NCBI GenBank assembly: GCA_045541875.1
Contig: JAZQJX010000097.1
Location: 1 to 18,054 of the forward strand
DNA from: RGIG1828 sp045541875
Lineage (GTDB): Bacteria > Bacillota > Clostridia > UMGS1810
Direction of reading: 5' to 3'
Length of the DNA: 18,054 bases
Each line of letters begins with the position of its first letter. The first letter of the stretch is position 1. This document shows positions 1 through 8,930 of this stretch, in pieces. A program made the translations under genes and the position numbers. Below the pieces are notes generated by a model that saw nothing but the letters and a program-made list of their open reading frames with translations, had not been told where the DNA came from and made no database searches.

Positions 1-44
1 TGTAATTTTTGTATATTTTTTTATTAAAAATCATAAATTTAAGG

Positions 45-73
45 TTTATTTTTTTTATTTTATATGATATAAT
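45..73 (+). promoter_or_regulatory. Putative sigma-A promoter for the ddl operon
   Basis: A perfect TATAAT lies at 68-73, preceded by TG one base upstream (extended -10). The -35 position at 17-base spacing reads only TTTATT (45-50), which is weak but acceptable with an extended -10. The surrounding 110 bases are nearly pure A+T and hold no gene. The ribosome site AAAGGAG follows at about 91-97. Confidence 0.5.
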
Positions 74-110
74 GTTATGATAGAATATATAAAGGAGTAT
101 TATGTGAATT

Positions 111-1175
111 ATGAAGAAAAAAGTATGCGTGTTATTCGGTGGCGAATCTACTGAATATGAAATTTCATTAAGATCTGCATATTCTGTTATCACAAATCTC
201 GACAAAGATTTATACGATATAATACCCGTAGGGATAACTAAGGACGGAAAATGGTATCTTTATGACGGGGATTATTCTGATATTATATCAGATAATTGGT
301 ACAACTCTTCCCTTCTCCCTGTAAGTATAATGCATGGAAATAAAGAGTCAGCACTTATAGTTACAAAAGAAGATAGTACATACGAAAAATTACTTTTCGA
401 TGTTGCATTTCCGGTTCTTCACGGAAAAAACGGAGAAGACGGAACCATTCAGGGACTATTTGAACTTGCATCAATCAAATATGCCGGAGTTGGTGTAATT
501 GCATCAAGTGTCGGAATGGACAAGACATTTACTAAAATTATATTTAAGAATGCAGGAATCAACCAGGCGGATTGGGTTGAAATCAGAAAACATGAGTACT
601 CAAATCTGGATTCTAAAATTGAGGAAATCGAAAATAAACTTGGTTACCCGGTATTTATCAAACCTGCCAATGCAGGCTCATCAATCGGTATCGGAAAAGC
701 AAAGAACAAAAATGAACTAATTGATGCAATAAACGAAGCATTCAAATTCGACCGGAAAATCCTTGTTGAAGAACTTTTGACAGGACATGAAGTTGAATGT
801 GCAGTTCTTGGCAACAGAGGTAATGTGAGAGCATCACGCGTTGGGGAAATCATTGCTTCACAAGAATTTTATACATATGATGCAAAATACAGCAGTGACA
901 GTACAAGCGAAACTCACATTCCTGCAAACATTGATGAAAAGTATTCAAAAATTGTAAGGGAAAATGCAATTAAAGCATTTGAAGCACTTGACGGCAAAGG
1001 CTTATCAAGAGTAGACTTTTTTGTTGATGAGGAAAAAGACTGTGTATGGATTAACGAAATAAATACACTTCCGGGATTTACAAGTATCAGCATGTATCCA
1101 AAACTTTTTATTGATTCAGGTATGACTTACACTGAACTTCTTAATGAAATAATAGAAATTGCACTCGAGGATTAA
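111..1175 (+). CDS. ddl: D-alanine--D-alanine ligase
   Basis: This cytoplasmic ATP-grasp enzyme joins two D-alanines with ATP to make the dipeptide end of peptidoglycan precursors. At 354 residues it has normal family length. Visible motifs are GGESTEYEIS (10-19) with the conserved Glu15, LHG (103-105), GEDGTIQG (108-115), the KPANAGSSIGI ATP-binding segment (184-194), and the metal-binding set Asp302, Glu316 and Asn318 in VDFFVD and NEINTLPG. The omega-loop has YDAKY (256-260); Lys-Tyr here is typical of D-Ala-D-Ala specificity, not the VanA- or VanC-type ligases. The start is fixed by an in-frame TGA at 105-107. AAAGGAG lies 13 bases upstream, a slightly long gap. It is first in an operon with the DUF1934 gene, argS and the S41 protease. 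Confidence 0.95.
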   Translation: MKKKVCVLFGGESTEYEISLRSAYSVITNLDKDLYDIIPVGITKDGKWYLYDGDYSDIISDNWYNSSLLPVSIMHGNKESALIVTKEDSTYEKLLFDVAFPVLHGKNGEDGTIQGLFELASIKYAGVGVIASSVGMDKTFTKIIFKNAGINQADWVEIRKHEYSNLDSKIEEIENKLGYPVFIKPANAGSSIGIGKAKNKNELIDAINEAFKFDRKILVEELLTGHEVECAVLGNRGNVRASRVGEIIASQEFYTYDAKYSSDSTSETHIPANIDEKYSKIVRENAIKAFEALDGKGLSRVDFFVDEEKDCVWINEINTLPGFTSISMYPKLFIDSGMTYTELLNEIIEIALED

Positions 1176-1191
1176 GTTTAGGAGAAAACAA

Positions 1192-1623
1192 ATGAATAAC
1201 AAGTATATATTATCAATCAAAGGGCTTCAGGTATATGATGATCAGGATGACAACACAGATATAAGATTAACAACTGAAGCAGATTTTGAAAACCAGGACG
1301 GCGTATATTTTATTGACTATGAAGAGTCTGAGATTACAGGACTTGAAGGAACAAAAACCATGATTGAAGTTGGCGAAAATTATGTGTCGCTTCAAAGAAA
1401 AGGTAATGTGAACACTCACATGCTCTTTATGAAAGACAGAAAAACTTCCACATATTACAATACTCCGTACGGCGACCTTACAATCGGAATATTTACTGAC
1501 AAACTGGATATTGATGTGAATGATGATGGCGGGAAAATAAATGTTGATTATTATTTAGATGTGAACAGTTCAACTTCAAGTAAAAACAACTTCGAAATAG
1601 AAATCAGGAGGCATAACATATGA
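1192..1623 (+). CDS. DUF1934 (YwiB-like) beta-barrel protein
   Basis: A 143-residue protein with no signal peptide or membrane segment. It has alternating short beta-strand-like runs and polar loops: an N-terminal MNNKYILSIKG strand, TMIEVGENYVSLQRKG in the middle, and a C-terminal YYLDVNSS followed by NNFEIEIRR. This fits the DUF1934/YwiB family, which is calycin-like and of unknown function. The ATG at 1192 is chosen over an earlier in-frame start inside ddl because GGAG sits at 1181-1184 with 7-base spacing. Its TGA overlaps the argS ATG (ATGA at 1620-1623), so the two are probably translationally coupled. A YwiB gene beside argS is also known in Bacillus subtilis, which supports the family call. 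Its role is unknown; a link to tRNA charging is only inferred from position. Confidence 0.8.
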   Translation: MNNKYILSIKGLQVYDDQDDNTDIRLTTEADFENQDGVYFIDYEESEITGLEGTKTMIEVGENYVSLQRKGNVNTHMLFMKDRKTSTYYNTPYGDLTIGIFTDKLDIDVNDDGGKINVDYYLDVNSSTSSKNNFEIEIRRHNI

Positions 1624-3329
1624 CAAACGTTATTTCAGAAACAAAAAAACAAATTCAGGATGCAATTTATAACTCAATCAAAGACATAAAGTGCTCAATT
1701 AATGTAACTGACGAACAGATTGAGTCAGCACTAAGCATAGAAATTGAAACAGAAATACCAAAAGAAAAATCACATGGCGATTTTTCATCCAACATTGCTA
1801 TGAAACTTACAAAAGTTTTAAAAACATCCCCTGCAATAATTGCAAAAGCAATTATTGACGGTATGAATACAGAAGATACTTATATTGAAAAGGTAGAAAT
1901 TGCAGGACCTGGATTTATTAATTTTTATTTGTCCAAATCAAGAATTTACGATGCTCTCAAATCTGCTTATATTCTTGGTGATGAATTTGGCAGACTTAAT
2001 TACGGTAATGGTAAAAAGGTTATGGTGGAATTTGTAAGTGCAAACCCTACCGGACCAATGCACATGGGCAATGCAAGAGGCGGAGCACTTGGTGATAGCC
2101 TTGCAAGTGTTCTTGATATGGCAGGATATGACGTTACAAAAGAATTCTATATAAATGATGCAGGTGCTCAGGTAGAAAAATTTGCCAACTCTCTTGAAGC
2201 CCGTTATATCCAGGCACTAAAAGGCGAAGATGCAGTAGAATTTTGCGAAGACTGGTATCAGGGAAATGATATCAAAATTCTTGCAAATGATTTCATAAAA
2301 ATTCATGGCGATAAATATCTTGAAACATCAAGTGAAGAAAGAAAAGATGCTTTAACAAAATATGGTCTTGAACATAATATTGCCAAATTAAAGACGGACC
2401 TTGCTGATTATCGAATAGATTATGATGTTTGGTTCCACGAAAGCAGTATTCATCAAAATGGTGAAGTCAAAGAAACAATTGAACTTTTGAAAAAAAGTTC
2501 ATTGACATATGAAAAAGAAGGTGCGCTCTGGTTTAAATCAACAGAATTCGGAAGTGAAAAAGACGATGTTCTTATAAGAGCAAACGGGTTCCCGACATAT
2601 TTTGCTGTTGATATTGCATATCATCGCAACAAGTTTGAAAAAAGAGGTTTTGATCAGGTTATAAACATCTGGGGGGCAGACCATCACGGACATGTTGCAA
2701 GAATGAAGGGTGCTATGGATGCTATCGGATGCGATGGCTCAAAACTCGATATCGTGATTATGCAACTTGTTAGACTCGTAAAAGACGGCGAGGCAGTAAG
2801 AATGTCTAAAAGAACAGGTGAGATGATAACTCTTTCCGATTTGGTTGAAGATATTGGTATAGATGCAGCAAGATTTTTCTTTAATCTTCGCCAGGCAGGC
2901 AGTCACCTGGAATTTGATCTTGACCTTGCAATTGCACAAAACAATGATAATCCTGTTTTTTATGTACAGTATGCACATGCTCGTATAGCAAGCATAATCC
3001 GCAATCTTTCAGCGGAAGGCGTTGATCTCAAACCTATTGAAGAAATTGACATTTCACTTCTTAAAGAAGACGCAGAAGTGGAACTCATTGAAAAAATAAT
3101 TTCGTATCCAAACGAAATACTCCAAAGTGCAATTTCCATGGAACCCAGTAAACTCACAAGATATGTTATGGATTTATCTGCCCTGTTCCACTCATTCTAC
3201 AACAGTTGCAGAGTTAAATGTGATGATATTAATCTTATGCAGGCAAGATTATTGCTTTGCCACACAACAAAAAACATTATTAAAAATGTTTTCAGAATCC
3301 TGAAAATTGATGCACCCGAAAAAATGTGA
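1620..3329 (+). CDS. argS: Arginine--tRNA ligase (class Ia)
   Basis: This cytoplasmic enzyme charges tRNA-Arg with arginine using ATP. It has 569 residues, the usual length. The order is an N-terminal Add1-type tRNA-recognition domain (about 1-115), then the catalytic core beginning with SANPTGPMHMGNARGG (140-155) that carries the HIGH-like signature HMGN (148-151). An RMSKR segment (about 394-398) stands in the KMSKS position, and an alpha-helical DALR anticodon-binding domain (about 455-569) ends the protein. The sequences NIWGADHHGHVARMKGA and QYAHARIASI are also typical of ArgS. A near-perfect AGGAGG at 1606-1611 precedes the ATG by 8 bases. The start overlaps the DUF1934 stop, and the stop abuts the leader of the S41 protease gene. 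Confidence 0.97.
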   Translation: MTNVISETKKQIQDAIYNSIKDIKCSINVTDEQIESALSIEIETEIPKEKSHGDFSSNIAMKLTKVLKTSPAIIAKAIIDGMNTEDTYIEKVEIAGPGFINFYLSKSRIYDALKSAYILGDEFGRLNYGNGKKVMVEFVSANPTGPMHMGNARGGALGDSLASVLDMAGYDVTKEFYINDAGAQVEKFANSLEARYIQALKGEDAVEFCEDWYQGNDIKILANDFIKIHGDKYLETSSEERKDALTKYGLEHNIAKLKTDLADYRIDYDVWFHESSIHQNGEVKETIELLKKSSLTYEKEGALWFKSTEFGSEKDDVLIRANGFPTYFAVDIAYHRNKFEKRGFDQVINIWGADHHGHVARMKGAMDAIGCDGSKLDIVIMQLVRLVKDGEAVRMSKRTGEMITLSDLVEDIGIDAARFFFNLRQAGSHLEFDLDLAIAQNNDNPVFYVQYAHARIASIIRNLSAEGVDLKPIEEIDISLLKEDAEVELIEKIISYPNEILQSAISMEPSKLTRYVMDLSALFHSFYNSCRVKCDDINLMQARLLLCHTTKNIIKNVFRILKIDAPEKM

Positions 3330-3343
3330 TAAGGATGTTAAAA

Positions 3344-4843
3344 ATGAAGAAAAAAACAATAAGAATATTTGCATTTTTACTAACACTTATATTTATGCTT
3401 TCTTCAACATTACCCATATTCGCCACAGAAAATGAATTCGCACCTGTCGATGCAAATAATTCAGAATATAAGGGTAAACTCGCAAACTTTTATATACAAC
3501 AGGCGATATCTTTGATAATGTCAAAATATAAATTTGATGTTACCAAAGAAGAACTCTATAAAGCGGCTCTTGAAAAAATAATTCTTGATAATCCGCAACT
3601 TCTTAATGATACATTCAAAGCATTATTTGATTCACTGGATGAACACACCACCTATTATACACCAGACGAGTTTGAGAATTATATAAACAACATGACTAAC
3701 GAAGTGTTTGGTATAGGTGTACTTGTGTCATCAACTCAAAATGGTATGCTTGTAAATAAGGTTTACAACAATTCTCCTGCTAAAGAATCAGGATTAAAAG
3801 TTGCTGATGTCATTATATCTGTAGATGGCAAGAATGTAGTCGGTGTTGACTTTGATGTGGCGAGAAGTTATGTTGCAGGCCCCGAAAATTCACCGGTTAA
3901 CCTGACACTTTTAAGAAACGGACAAACTATAGATATAACAACCGTCAGAAGAAAAGTTATAGTAGAACCGGGATTTTATCAGACAGTCGAAGATGATACC
4001 ATAGGTTATATTGCTCTTTATGATTTCTATGAGCACGCCGGCGAGTTTGTTGCAAATGCATTAAAACATTTTGACGAAAAGAAAATAAGTAATGTTATTC
4101 TCGACTTAAGAAATAATCCCGGTGGATCAGTGTCTACAATGGTTGAAATTGCTTCGCTTTTCATTCCCGAAGGTCCGGCAATTCATTTTGAATTTAAAGA
4201 TCCTAAAAGAAACAATACCCTTTATTCTACAAACAAAAATCCAAAATATAACGTTGCAGTTCTTGTTAACAATAATAGTGCAAGTGCATCCGAGGCTATT
4301 TCCGCCGCAATTCAGGATACCGGTGTTGGAATCGTAATCGGAACAGATACATTTGGAAAAGGTACAATGCAAAATATCACATCTTTCAAAATTGGCGGAG
4401 GCATCAAAATGACAGAAGCAGAATACCTCTCCCCTAACAAAAGAAAGATTAATGGTATTGGTGTTGGTCCTGATATATATGTCGAGGATAAGATCGTAGA
4501 TTATTCAAAATCAAATTATAAAAAAGTGACATATGAACGCGTTATGAAGATTGGTGACACAGGTTCGGACGTTTTTGCATTGGAAGAAAGACTCTATTTT
4601 TTAGGATATGAAATAGGAATTCCCGATGAAATATATGACAAGAATACCGAAGATGCCGTTATTGCATTTCAAAGCGCTACACATCTATATCCCTATGGAG
4701 TTGCCGATATAACAACTCAGTTGAAAATCGAAGAAATTTTGAACGGTAATGATGTTATTCAAAATGATATTTATAATCGTGCCATTGAAGTTTTCAAAAA
4801 CGAGAATTGGGAAGAATACAAATTTGATATCTCAGTAAATTAG
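3344..4843 (+). CDS. Secreted S41 C-terminal processing peptidase with peptidoglycan-binding domain
   Basis: A CtpA/CtpB-like serine protease of 499 residues from the ATG at 3344, which has AAGG at 3331-3334 about 9 bases upstream. An in-frame GTG at 3326 and ATG at 3335 are less likely because they touch or precede that site. A signal peptide (about 1-27, MKKK followed by a hydrophobic run, ending near IFA) sends it outside the membrane. A PDZ domain (about 110-185) precedes the S41 fold. The SASASE motif (312-317) carries the nucleophilic serine, and FGKGTMQ supplies Lys339 and Gln343, so the Ser-Lys-Gln centre is intact. The C-terminus (about 400-465, GDTGSDVFALEERLYFLGY) is a PG_binding_1 module that should hold it at the wall. 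It likely trims exported or wall-associated proteins; a sporulation role like CtpB is possible but unproven. Confidence 0.92.
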   Translation: MKKKTIRIFAFLLTLIFMLSSTLPIFATENEFAPVDANNSEYKGKLANFYIQQAISLIMSKYKFDVTKEELYKAALEKIILDNPQLLNDTFKALFDSLDEHTTYYTPDEFENYINNMTNEVFGIGVLVSSTQNGMLVNKVYNNSPAKESGLKVADVIISVDGKNVVGVDFDVARSYVAGPENSPVNLTLLRNGQTIDITTVRRKVIVEPGFYQTVEDDTIGYIALYDFYEHAGEFVANALKHFDEKKISNVILDLRNNPGGSVSTMVEIASLFIPEGPAIHFEFKDPKRNNTLYSTNKNPKYNVAVLVNNNSASASEAISAAIQDTGVGIVIGTDTFGKGTMQNITSFKIGGGIKMTEAEYLSPNKRKINGIGVGPDIYVEDKIVDYSKSNYKKVTYERVMKIGDTGSDVFALEERLYFLGYEIGIPDEIYDKNTEDAVIAFQSATHLYPYGVADITTQLKIEEILNGNDVIQNDIYNRAIEVFKNENWEEYKFDISVN

Positions 4844-5634
4844 TAATTAGTCTTATAAATAAGCAATTTAAACCCCAGTATTATTGCAAACATAATGCTA
4901 TATACAAGAAGCATCACGGAAACAATTGTTGTCATACTGTTATATATTACACTCATATTTGAATATTCTGATAAATATGCAGAGTAAAACACAGTATACA
5001 CATATATAATTGTTGATACACTTCCGGAAAAAATGGCACATTTTTTAATTTTTGGCATATGTTTTTTATCTTCATACTGAGGTAAAAATCTATAGGTTAA
5101 AAATATAATTATAAATAAGGATATAATTGTGAATATTTTACGTGTCAGATAAATTATTTTTGACTGTCTTAATTGAATATTAAAAAAAGATACTAAAAAA
5201 TCCGTGATTGAATTCCCGAACATAGCAATTATAATAATCATAGATATTATCAGACAAAACACTACAGAAACAATAATACCTTTAAATCTTACTTTAAAGT
5301 ATCCTTTGGAAACGCTGCTGTTTAGCATATATTGAAAACATTCTTTCAAAGCAGAAAATGTCTTTCCGGATGACCATGCTGCAATAACAGTGCTCAAAGA
5401 TATTATCGGTGCATTGCTGATACTATATTGAATTTCAATAAGTTTTTTTCCATAGATAACGTTGAAATTACTGATGTTAACATTCATTAAATTTAATATT
5501 GACACAACAAGTATTGCAAAAGGAAAAAGAGACATTATAAAATAAAATGAAACCTGTGATGCAAATGCAGATATATGATTTTCCCTGCAAATGTGTCCTA
5601 TTTTATGAATTTTTTCAGAGATCTTTTTAAACAT
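4840..5634 (-). CDS. YihY/BrkB family inner-membrane protein
   Basis: A polytopic membrane protein of 264 residues with about six hydrophobic segments. The N-terminal ISAFASQVSFYFIMSLFPFA, the AWSSGKTFSALKE segment, the RFLPQYEDKK loop and the C-terminal NMSVIYNSMTTIVSVMLLVY are all hallmarks of the YihY/BrkB family. Its function is unsettled: early RNase BN claims were withdrawn, and a transport role is only suspected. I start at the ATG at 5634 because AAAGG lies 10 bases upstream on this strand. A longer form from 5670 would begin opposite the start codon of the divergent acetyltransferase gene. Its stop overlaps the stop of the S41 protease by 4 bases, with no terminator hairpin between them. 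Confidence 0.85.
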   Translation of the reverse strand: MFKKISEKIHKIGHICRENHISAFASQVSFYFIMSLFPFAILVVSILNLMNVNISNFNVIYGKKLIEIQYSISNAPIISLSTVIAAWSSGKTFSALKECFQYMLNSSVSKGYFKVRFKGIIVSVVFCLIISMIIIIAMFGNSITDFLVSFFNIQLRQSKIIYLTRKIFTIISLFIIIFLTYRFLPQYEDKKHMPKIKKCAIFSGSVSTIIYVYTVFYSAYLSEYSNMSVIYNSMTTIVSVMLLVYSIMFAIILGFKLLIYKTNY

Positions 5635-5668
5635 ATAGAATATACCTTTATTTATCAGGAGGAATAAC

Positions 5669-6217
5669 ATGAAAAATCTGTGGAGCGGTAGTTTGGTAAC
5701 ATTAAGGCAAACAACGCCTGATGATATTGAATTGTTTATTGATAAATCAGGCGATTACGACACTGATATGATGCAAAAATATGATTTTATAGATTTCCCG
5801 CGATGTGAAAAACATATTGTGTCAGGTATCGAAAAAAATCTGATTAATACCAATGATGATTTTTCATTTACTATTTATAATAATGATGGTGAAAAAGTCG
5901 GCTATATAACCACATTTGATTGTGACAGAAGAAATGGTACGTTTAAATACGGACTATTTGTAAAAGATGATTTTAAAGGGAAAGGATATGCTTCACAGGC
6001 AGTTAGTATTGTACTTCGGTATTATTTTAATGAACTGAGATATAACAAAGTTAACGTATATATTTATGATTATAACATGCCTTCAATAAAATTTCATGAA
6101 AAATACGGATTTGTATTTGAAGGAAGACTCAGACAAATGTCATACTCCGGCGGGAAGTATCATGATACTTTATACTACGGAATGCTAAAATCAGAATTTA
6201 ATAAAGCCAACTTTTAA
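5669..6217 (+). CDS. GNAT family N-acetyltransferase (RimJ/RimL-like)
   Basis: A 182-residue cytoplasmic acyl-CoA-dependent acetyltransferase. The acetyl-CoA pyrophosphate-binding motif is KGKGYASQAV (103-112), preceded by the GLFVKDDF strand, and is followed by the usual C-terminal KFHEKYGFVFEGRLRQ and YHDTLYYGML. This arrangement fits the RimJ/RimL-type Acetyltransf_3 group, which modifies protein N-termini, ribosomal proteins or small amines; the substrate cannot be told from sequence. The start is certain: AGGAGG at 5657-5662 with 6-base spacing. It is divergent from the YihY gene, with 34 bases between starts, and its 3' end overlaps the 3' end of the dacF-like gene by 20 bases on the opposite strand. 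Confidence 0.88.
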   Translation: MKNLWSGSLVTLRQTTPDDIELFIDKSGDYDTDMMQKYDFIDFPRCEKHIVSGIEKNLINTNDDFSFTIYNNDGEKVGYITTFDCDRRNGTFKYGLFVKDDFKGKGYASQAVSIVLRYYFNELRYNKVNVYIYDYNMPSIKFHEKYGFVFEGRLRQMSYSGGKYHDTLYYGMLKSEFNKANF

Positions 6218-7334
6218 GATATTTATTCATTTGATGTGAAAATGTTACTTTTTCAATATTTTCCCCGTAAAGCAAATCAATGCTTTTATACTCGGAATTA
6301 TTAATTACTATTTTCAAGGTCCCTGCCTTATCACCTTTATTTACAGGGGCCTTAATTTTTTTAGGAATTTCAGGAATAATTTCTATTTCATTAGTTGAAT
6401 TTTTATTAGATATATAATTGACACTTTCTGAAGGAAAGATACTTACCTTATTTTCAATTCCTTTTGAAACATAAACTCTATCAACTTCTTTTAAAGCATC
6501 AATTACATTATTTGATGAATAATTTGCAAAACCATAATTGAGAAGTTCGCTGGCATCTGCCTGTCTCTTTTTTGATGTTTCTGCCCCCATAATAACTGAT
6601 ATAAGATGCATATTGTCTCTTTTTGCTGTTGCACTGATGCAGAACATCGCTTTATTTGTGCTTCCGGTTTTCAATCCGGTTGCGCCATCATAAAAACGTA
6701 TGAGTTTGTTAGTGTTGGAAAGAGTAAATTCGCCGTTTCTTAGTGAATCCATCCATATACCGGTAAATTTAAATATATCATCATATTTCATAAGTTCTCT
6801 TGACATTATAGCAATATCTCTTGCAGTAGAATAGTGTCCGTCTGCATCAAGTCCGTTGCAGTTAACGAAATTTGTTCCTGTCATACCAAGACTTTTGGCC
6901 TTCTCGTTCATCCTCGAAACAAAAACTTCTTCAGAACCTGATATGTGTTCTGCAATGGCAACAGAAGCATCATTTCCCGAAGCAACTGCAATTCCTTTAA
7001 TTATATCATTGACAGTCATCTTTTCTCCTGCATCAAGAAATATTGTTGAACCGCCAAAACTCTTTGCATATTCTGAACCTGTAACTATATCATCATATTT
7101 GAGATTTCCCGAGTATATTTCCTCCATGGTTATAAGAAGAGTCATAATTTTAGTCACACTTGCAAGCGCTCTTTTTTCATCAGCATTTTTTTCATACAAT
7201 ATACGACCTGTCGAATAATCCATTAACAATGCAGAAGGTGCAGATATGAACGGTTCATTATCTGCAAATGCGTAAAAAGGCATAGTAATATGCAACATCA
7301 AAAAAACGGACAAAAAACATAATATTTTTCTCAT
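6198..7334 (-). CDS. dacF: D-alanyl-D-alanine carboxypeptidase (DacF/PBP5-type, S11)
   Basis: A low-molecular-weight penicillin-binding protein that removes the terminal D-Ala from wall peptides outside the membrane. From the ATG at 7334 it has 378 residues. An N-terminal signal peptide (about 1-24, ending at YAFA) is followed by the complete S11 set: SVTK with catalytic Ser59 and Lys62, SGN (119-121), and KTG (222-224). A PBP5_C-like beta domain (about 265-350) and a final hydrophobic/basic stretch that could lie on the membrane end it. The ATG is preferred over a GTG at 7343 because GGGTGAT at about 7340-7346 matches the anti-SD. It acts on the same D-Ala-D-Ala ends that the window's Ddl helps make. 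The dacF name follows family resemblance only; no spoIIA genes are adjacent. Confidence 0.9.
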   Translation of the reverse strand: MRKILCFLSVFLMLHITMPFYAFADNEPFISAPSALLMDYSTGRILYEKNADEKRALASVTKIMTLLITMEEIYSGNLKYDDIVTGSEYAKSFGGSTIFLDAGEKMTVNDIIKGIAVASGNDASVAIAEHISGSEEVFVSRMNEKAKSLGMTGTNFVNCNGLDADGHYSTARDIAIMSRELMKYDDIFKFTGIWMDSLRNGEFTLSNTNKLIRFYDGATGLKTGSTNKAMFCISATAKRDNMHLISVIMGAETSKKRQADASELLNYGFANYSSNNVIDALKEVDRVYVSKGIENKVSIFPSESVNYISNKNSTNEIEIIPEIPKKIKAPVNKGDKAGTLKIVINNSEYKSIDLLYGENIEKVTFSHQMNKYLKSWLY

Positions 7335-7380
7335 AATAATCACCCGTACAATAATATGAACAGGGACAAATTATATATGA

Positions 7381-8856
7381 TTAGTTTAAAATAAAATCTT
7401 TTTCATCAATTGATTTCATCCAAGAAATATAGACCTCGGGATAGTGACCGATTGCCAGATCTGTAAATGATTTTGTATCACTTAATGAACTTATATCCGC
7501 AACAGAGTCAAGCGTCATGCTCTCAAACAAAAGTTTTTCAGGCGATTCAAACCCATGTATTCTAAGCATTATATCAAGTTGTCTTATAGATTCAGGCACC
7601 TTGAGTCCTATTGTTTCCATTGATTTATACTGTTGACTTTTTTCGTACTCATTTATTGCTATTTCGGATTTGTCCGAAAATACTTCATTTAAATACCTTT
7701 CATAATCTATCCTTTTCCACTCCCCGCCGATTTTTACTTTGGTCATTGTTGCTGTTGCAAGATTGTAAAATACATCCTGAAAGTCTTTTTTGTAAATATT
7801 ACGATTCGCCACAAACGAAGTAATAACATTCATTAATCGTGATACAGCAGTATAAGAATATATATCTTTTCTTGATCCTGTTAATATGAAATAGTTATCA
7901 GATACTTTTTTGAGTAATGATTCACTTGCATTTGTCTGATCAGGAAAATACATATTCTTACCAACTTTGCCAAACCCCCACTTGTTCGGCGGAAGTGTAA
8001 TTACGGGATCATATGAATTGAGTATATTAAAAATATGCGGATATTTTTCTGCTGTATATTCACGTTCAGCATCACATACAGTATTGGGCGTAGCAAAAGT
8101 ATATGCATAAACTTTCCGTTTATCTGGCATTAATGTTGCCAATATATTTCCAACTGCTCCGCCTCTGCTGTAGCCACAAATCCAAAATCTGACTTCTTCA
8201 TCTCTGCAATTTCTTTTTACATAATCCTCAGCATATTCCTTGACTCTAACGGCAGAATCATAGAAACCTTTATGGAATTTGTTGCTATCATCACCAACAT
8301 TAAAATTGTCACTCCATTCGCAACCGTATCCACCACTTCTCAGCGCTATACAAACAACATTACATGGCAAATTGTTTTTATAGTATTTTTTCATTGCAAT
8401 ACCAAACGCTGTTTTAGACTGTGTGTTATTAAGACTAGATGAATACCCATCAAATTCAATATTTTTAAACGATAGTCCTTCAAATGTCTTCCTTAGGTTA
8501 ACCTCTCTTATATTATCAACATTTTCACCCCAGTTTTCAAGCACATTACCGGATGAAAAAGTTGATAGTGAAACATATAATGATGATAATGCAAGATTAT
8601 GATTATAAATTGAATTATCACCTTGAAACCATTCATCATTATAATTTATATTTTCATTAAAATACACCCCTGAACCGCCTTTTAGATTTATTGTTACCGT
8701 ATTTTCAGACATTCTGTCTTTTAAGTTACTGACTGTGCCAGTGTTTTGATTTAAAATCAAACAAAATAGCAATATAGATATTACGGAAATTACAGATATA
8801 CTTAGATAAAAAGATATATTATGTGTTTTAGTTTTATTTTTTAAAATTGTGCTCAC
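7381..8856 (-). CDS. Membrane-anchored class-3-lipase-like alpha/beta hydrolase
   Basis: A 491-residue protein with one N-terminal membrane segment (about 15-36) and a large outer domain. GYSRGG (228-233) gives nucleophile Ser230 in a Lipase_3/DUF2974-style setting (WICGYSRGGAVGNILA). Asp283 in NILNSYDPVITLPP and His471 in GHYPEVYISWM are the likely remaining triad members. The fold matches secreted lipase-like serine hydrolases of Firmicutes, but the substrate (lipid, wall teichoic ester or other) is unknown. The start is uncertain: GTG at 8856 has only AGGAT directly before it, but an in-frame TAG just upstream and no nearby ATG leave few options. It lies 46 bases upstream of dacF on the same strand, so the two may be cotranscribed. 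Confidence 0.75.
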   Translation of the reverse strand: MSTILKNKTKTHNISFYLSISVISVISILLFCLILNQNTGTVSNLKDRMSENTVTINLKGGSGVYFNENINYNDEWFQGDNSIYNHNLALSSLYVSLSTFSSGNVLENWGENVDNIREVNLRKTFEGLSFKNIEFDGYSSSLNNTQSKTAFGIAMKKYYKNNLPCNVVCIALRSGGYGCEWSDNFNVGDDSNKFHKGFYDSAVRVKEYAEDYVKRNCRDEEVRFWICGYSRGGAVGNILATLMPDKRKVYAYTFATPNTVCDAEREYTAEKYPHIFNILNSYDPVITLPPNKWGFGKVGKNMYFPDQTNASESLLKKVSDNYFILTGSRKDIYSYTAVSRLMNVITSFVANRNIYKKDFQDVFYNLATATMTKVKIGGEWKRIDYERYLNEVFSDKSEIAINEYEKSQQYKSMETIGLKVPESIRQLDIMLRIHGFESPEKLLFESMTLDSVADISSLSDTKSFTDLAIGHYPEVYISWMKSIDEKDFILN

Positions 8857-8930
8857 ATCCTATATTATTGTTGCTAACAGATAATAGTGTGCGTATATAT
8901 TTTAAATTTATGAAAAACATTTTATAACCA

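Noticed and set aside
111..1175. A vancomycin-resistance type ligase (VanA/VanC/VanG)
   Set aside because: The omega-loop YDAKY and overall motifs fit D-Ala-D-Ala ligase, and no vanHX/vanT or sensor genes are nearby.
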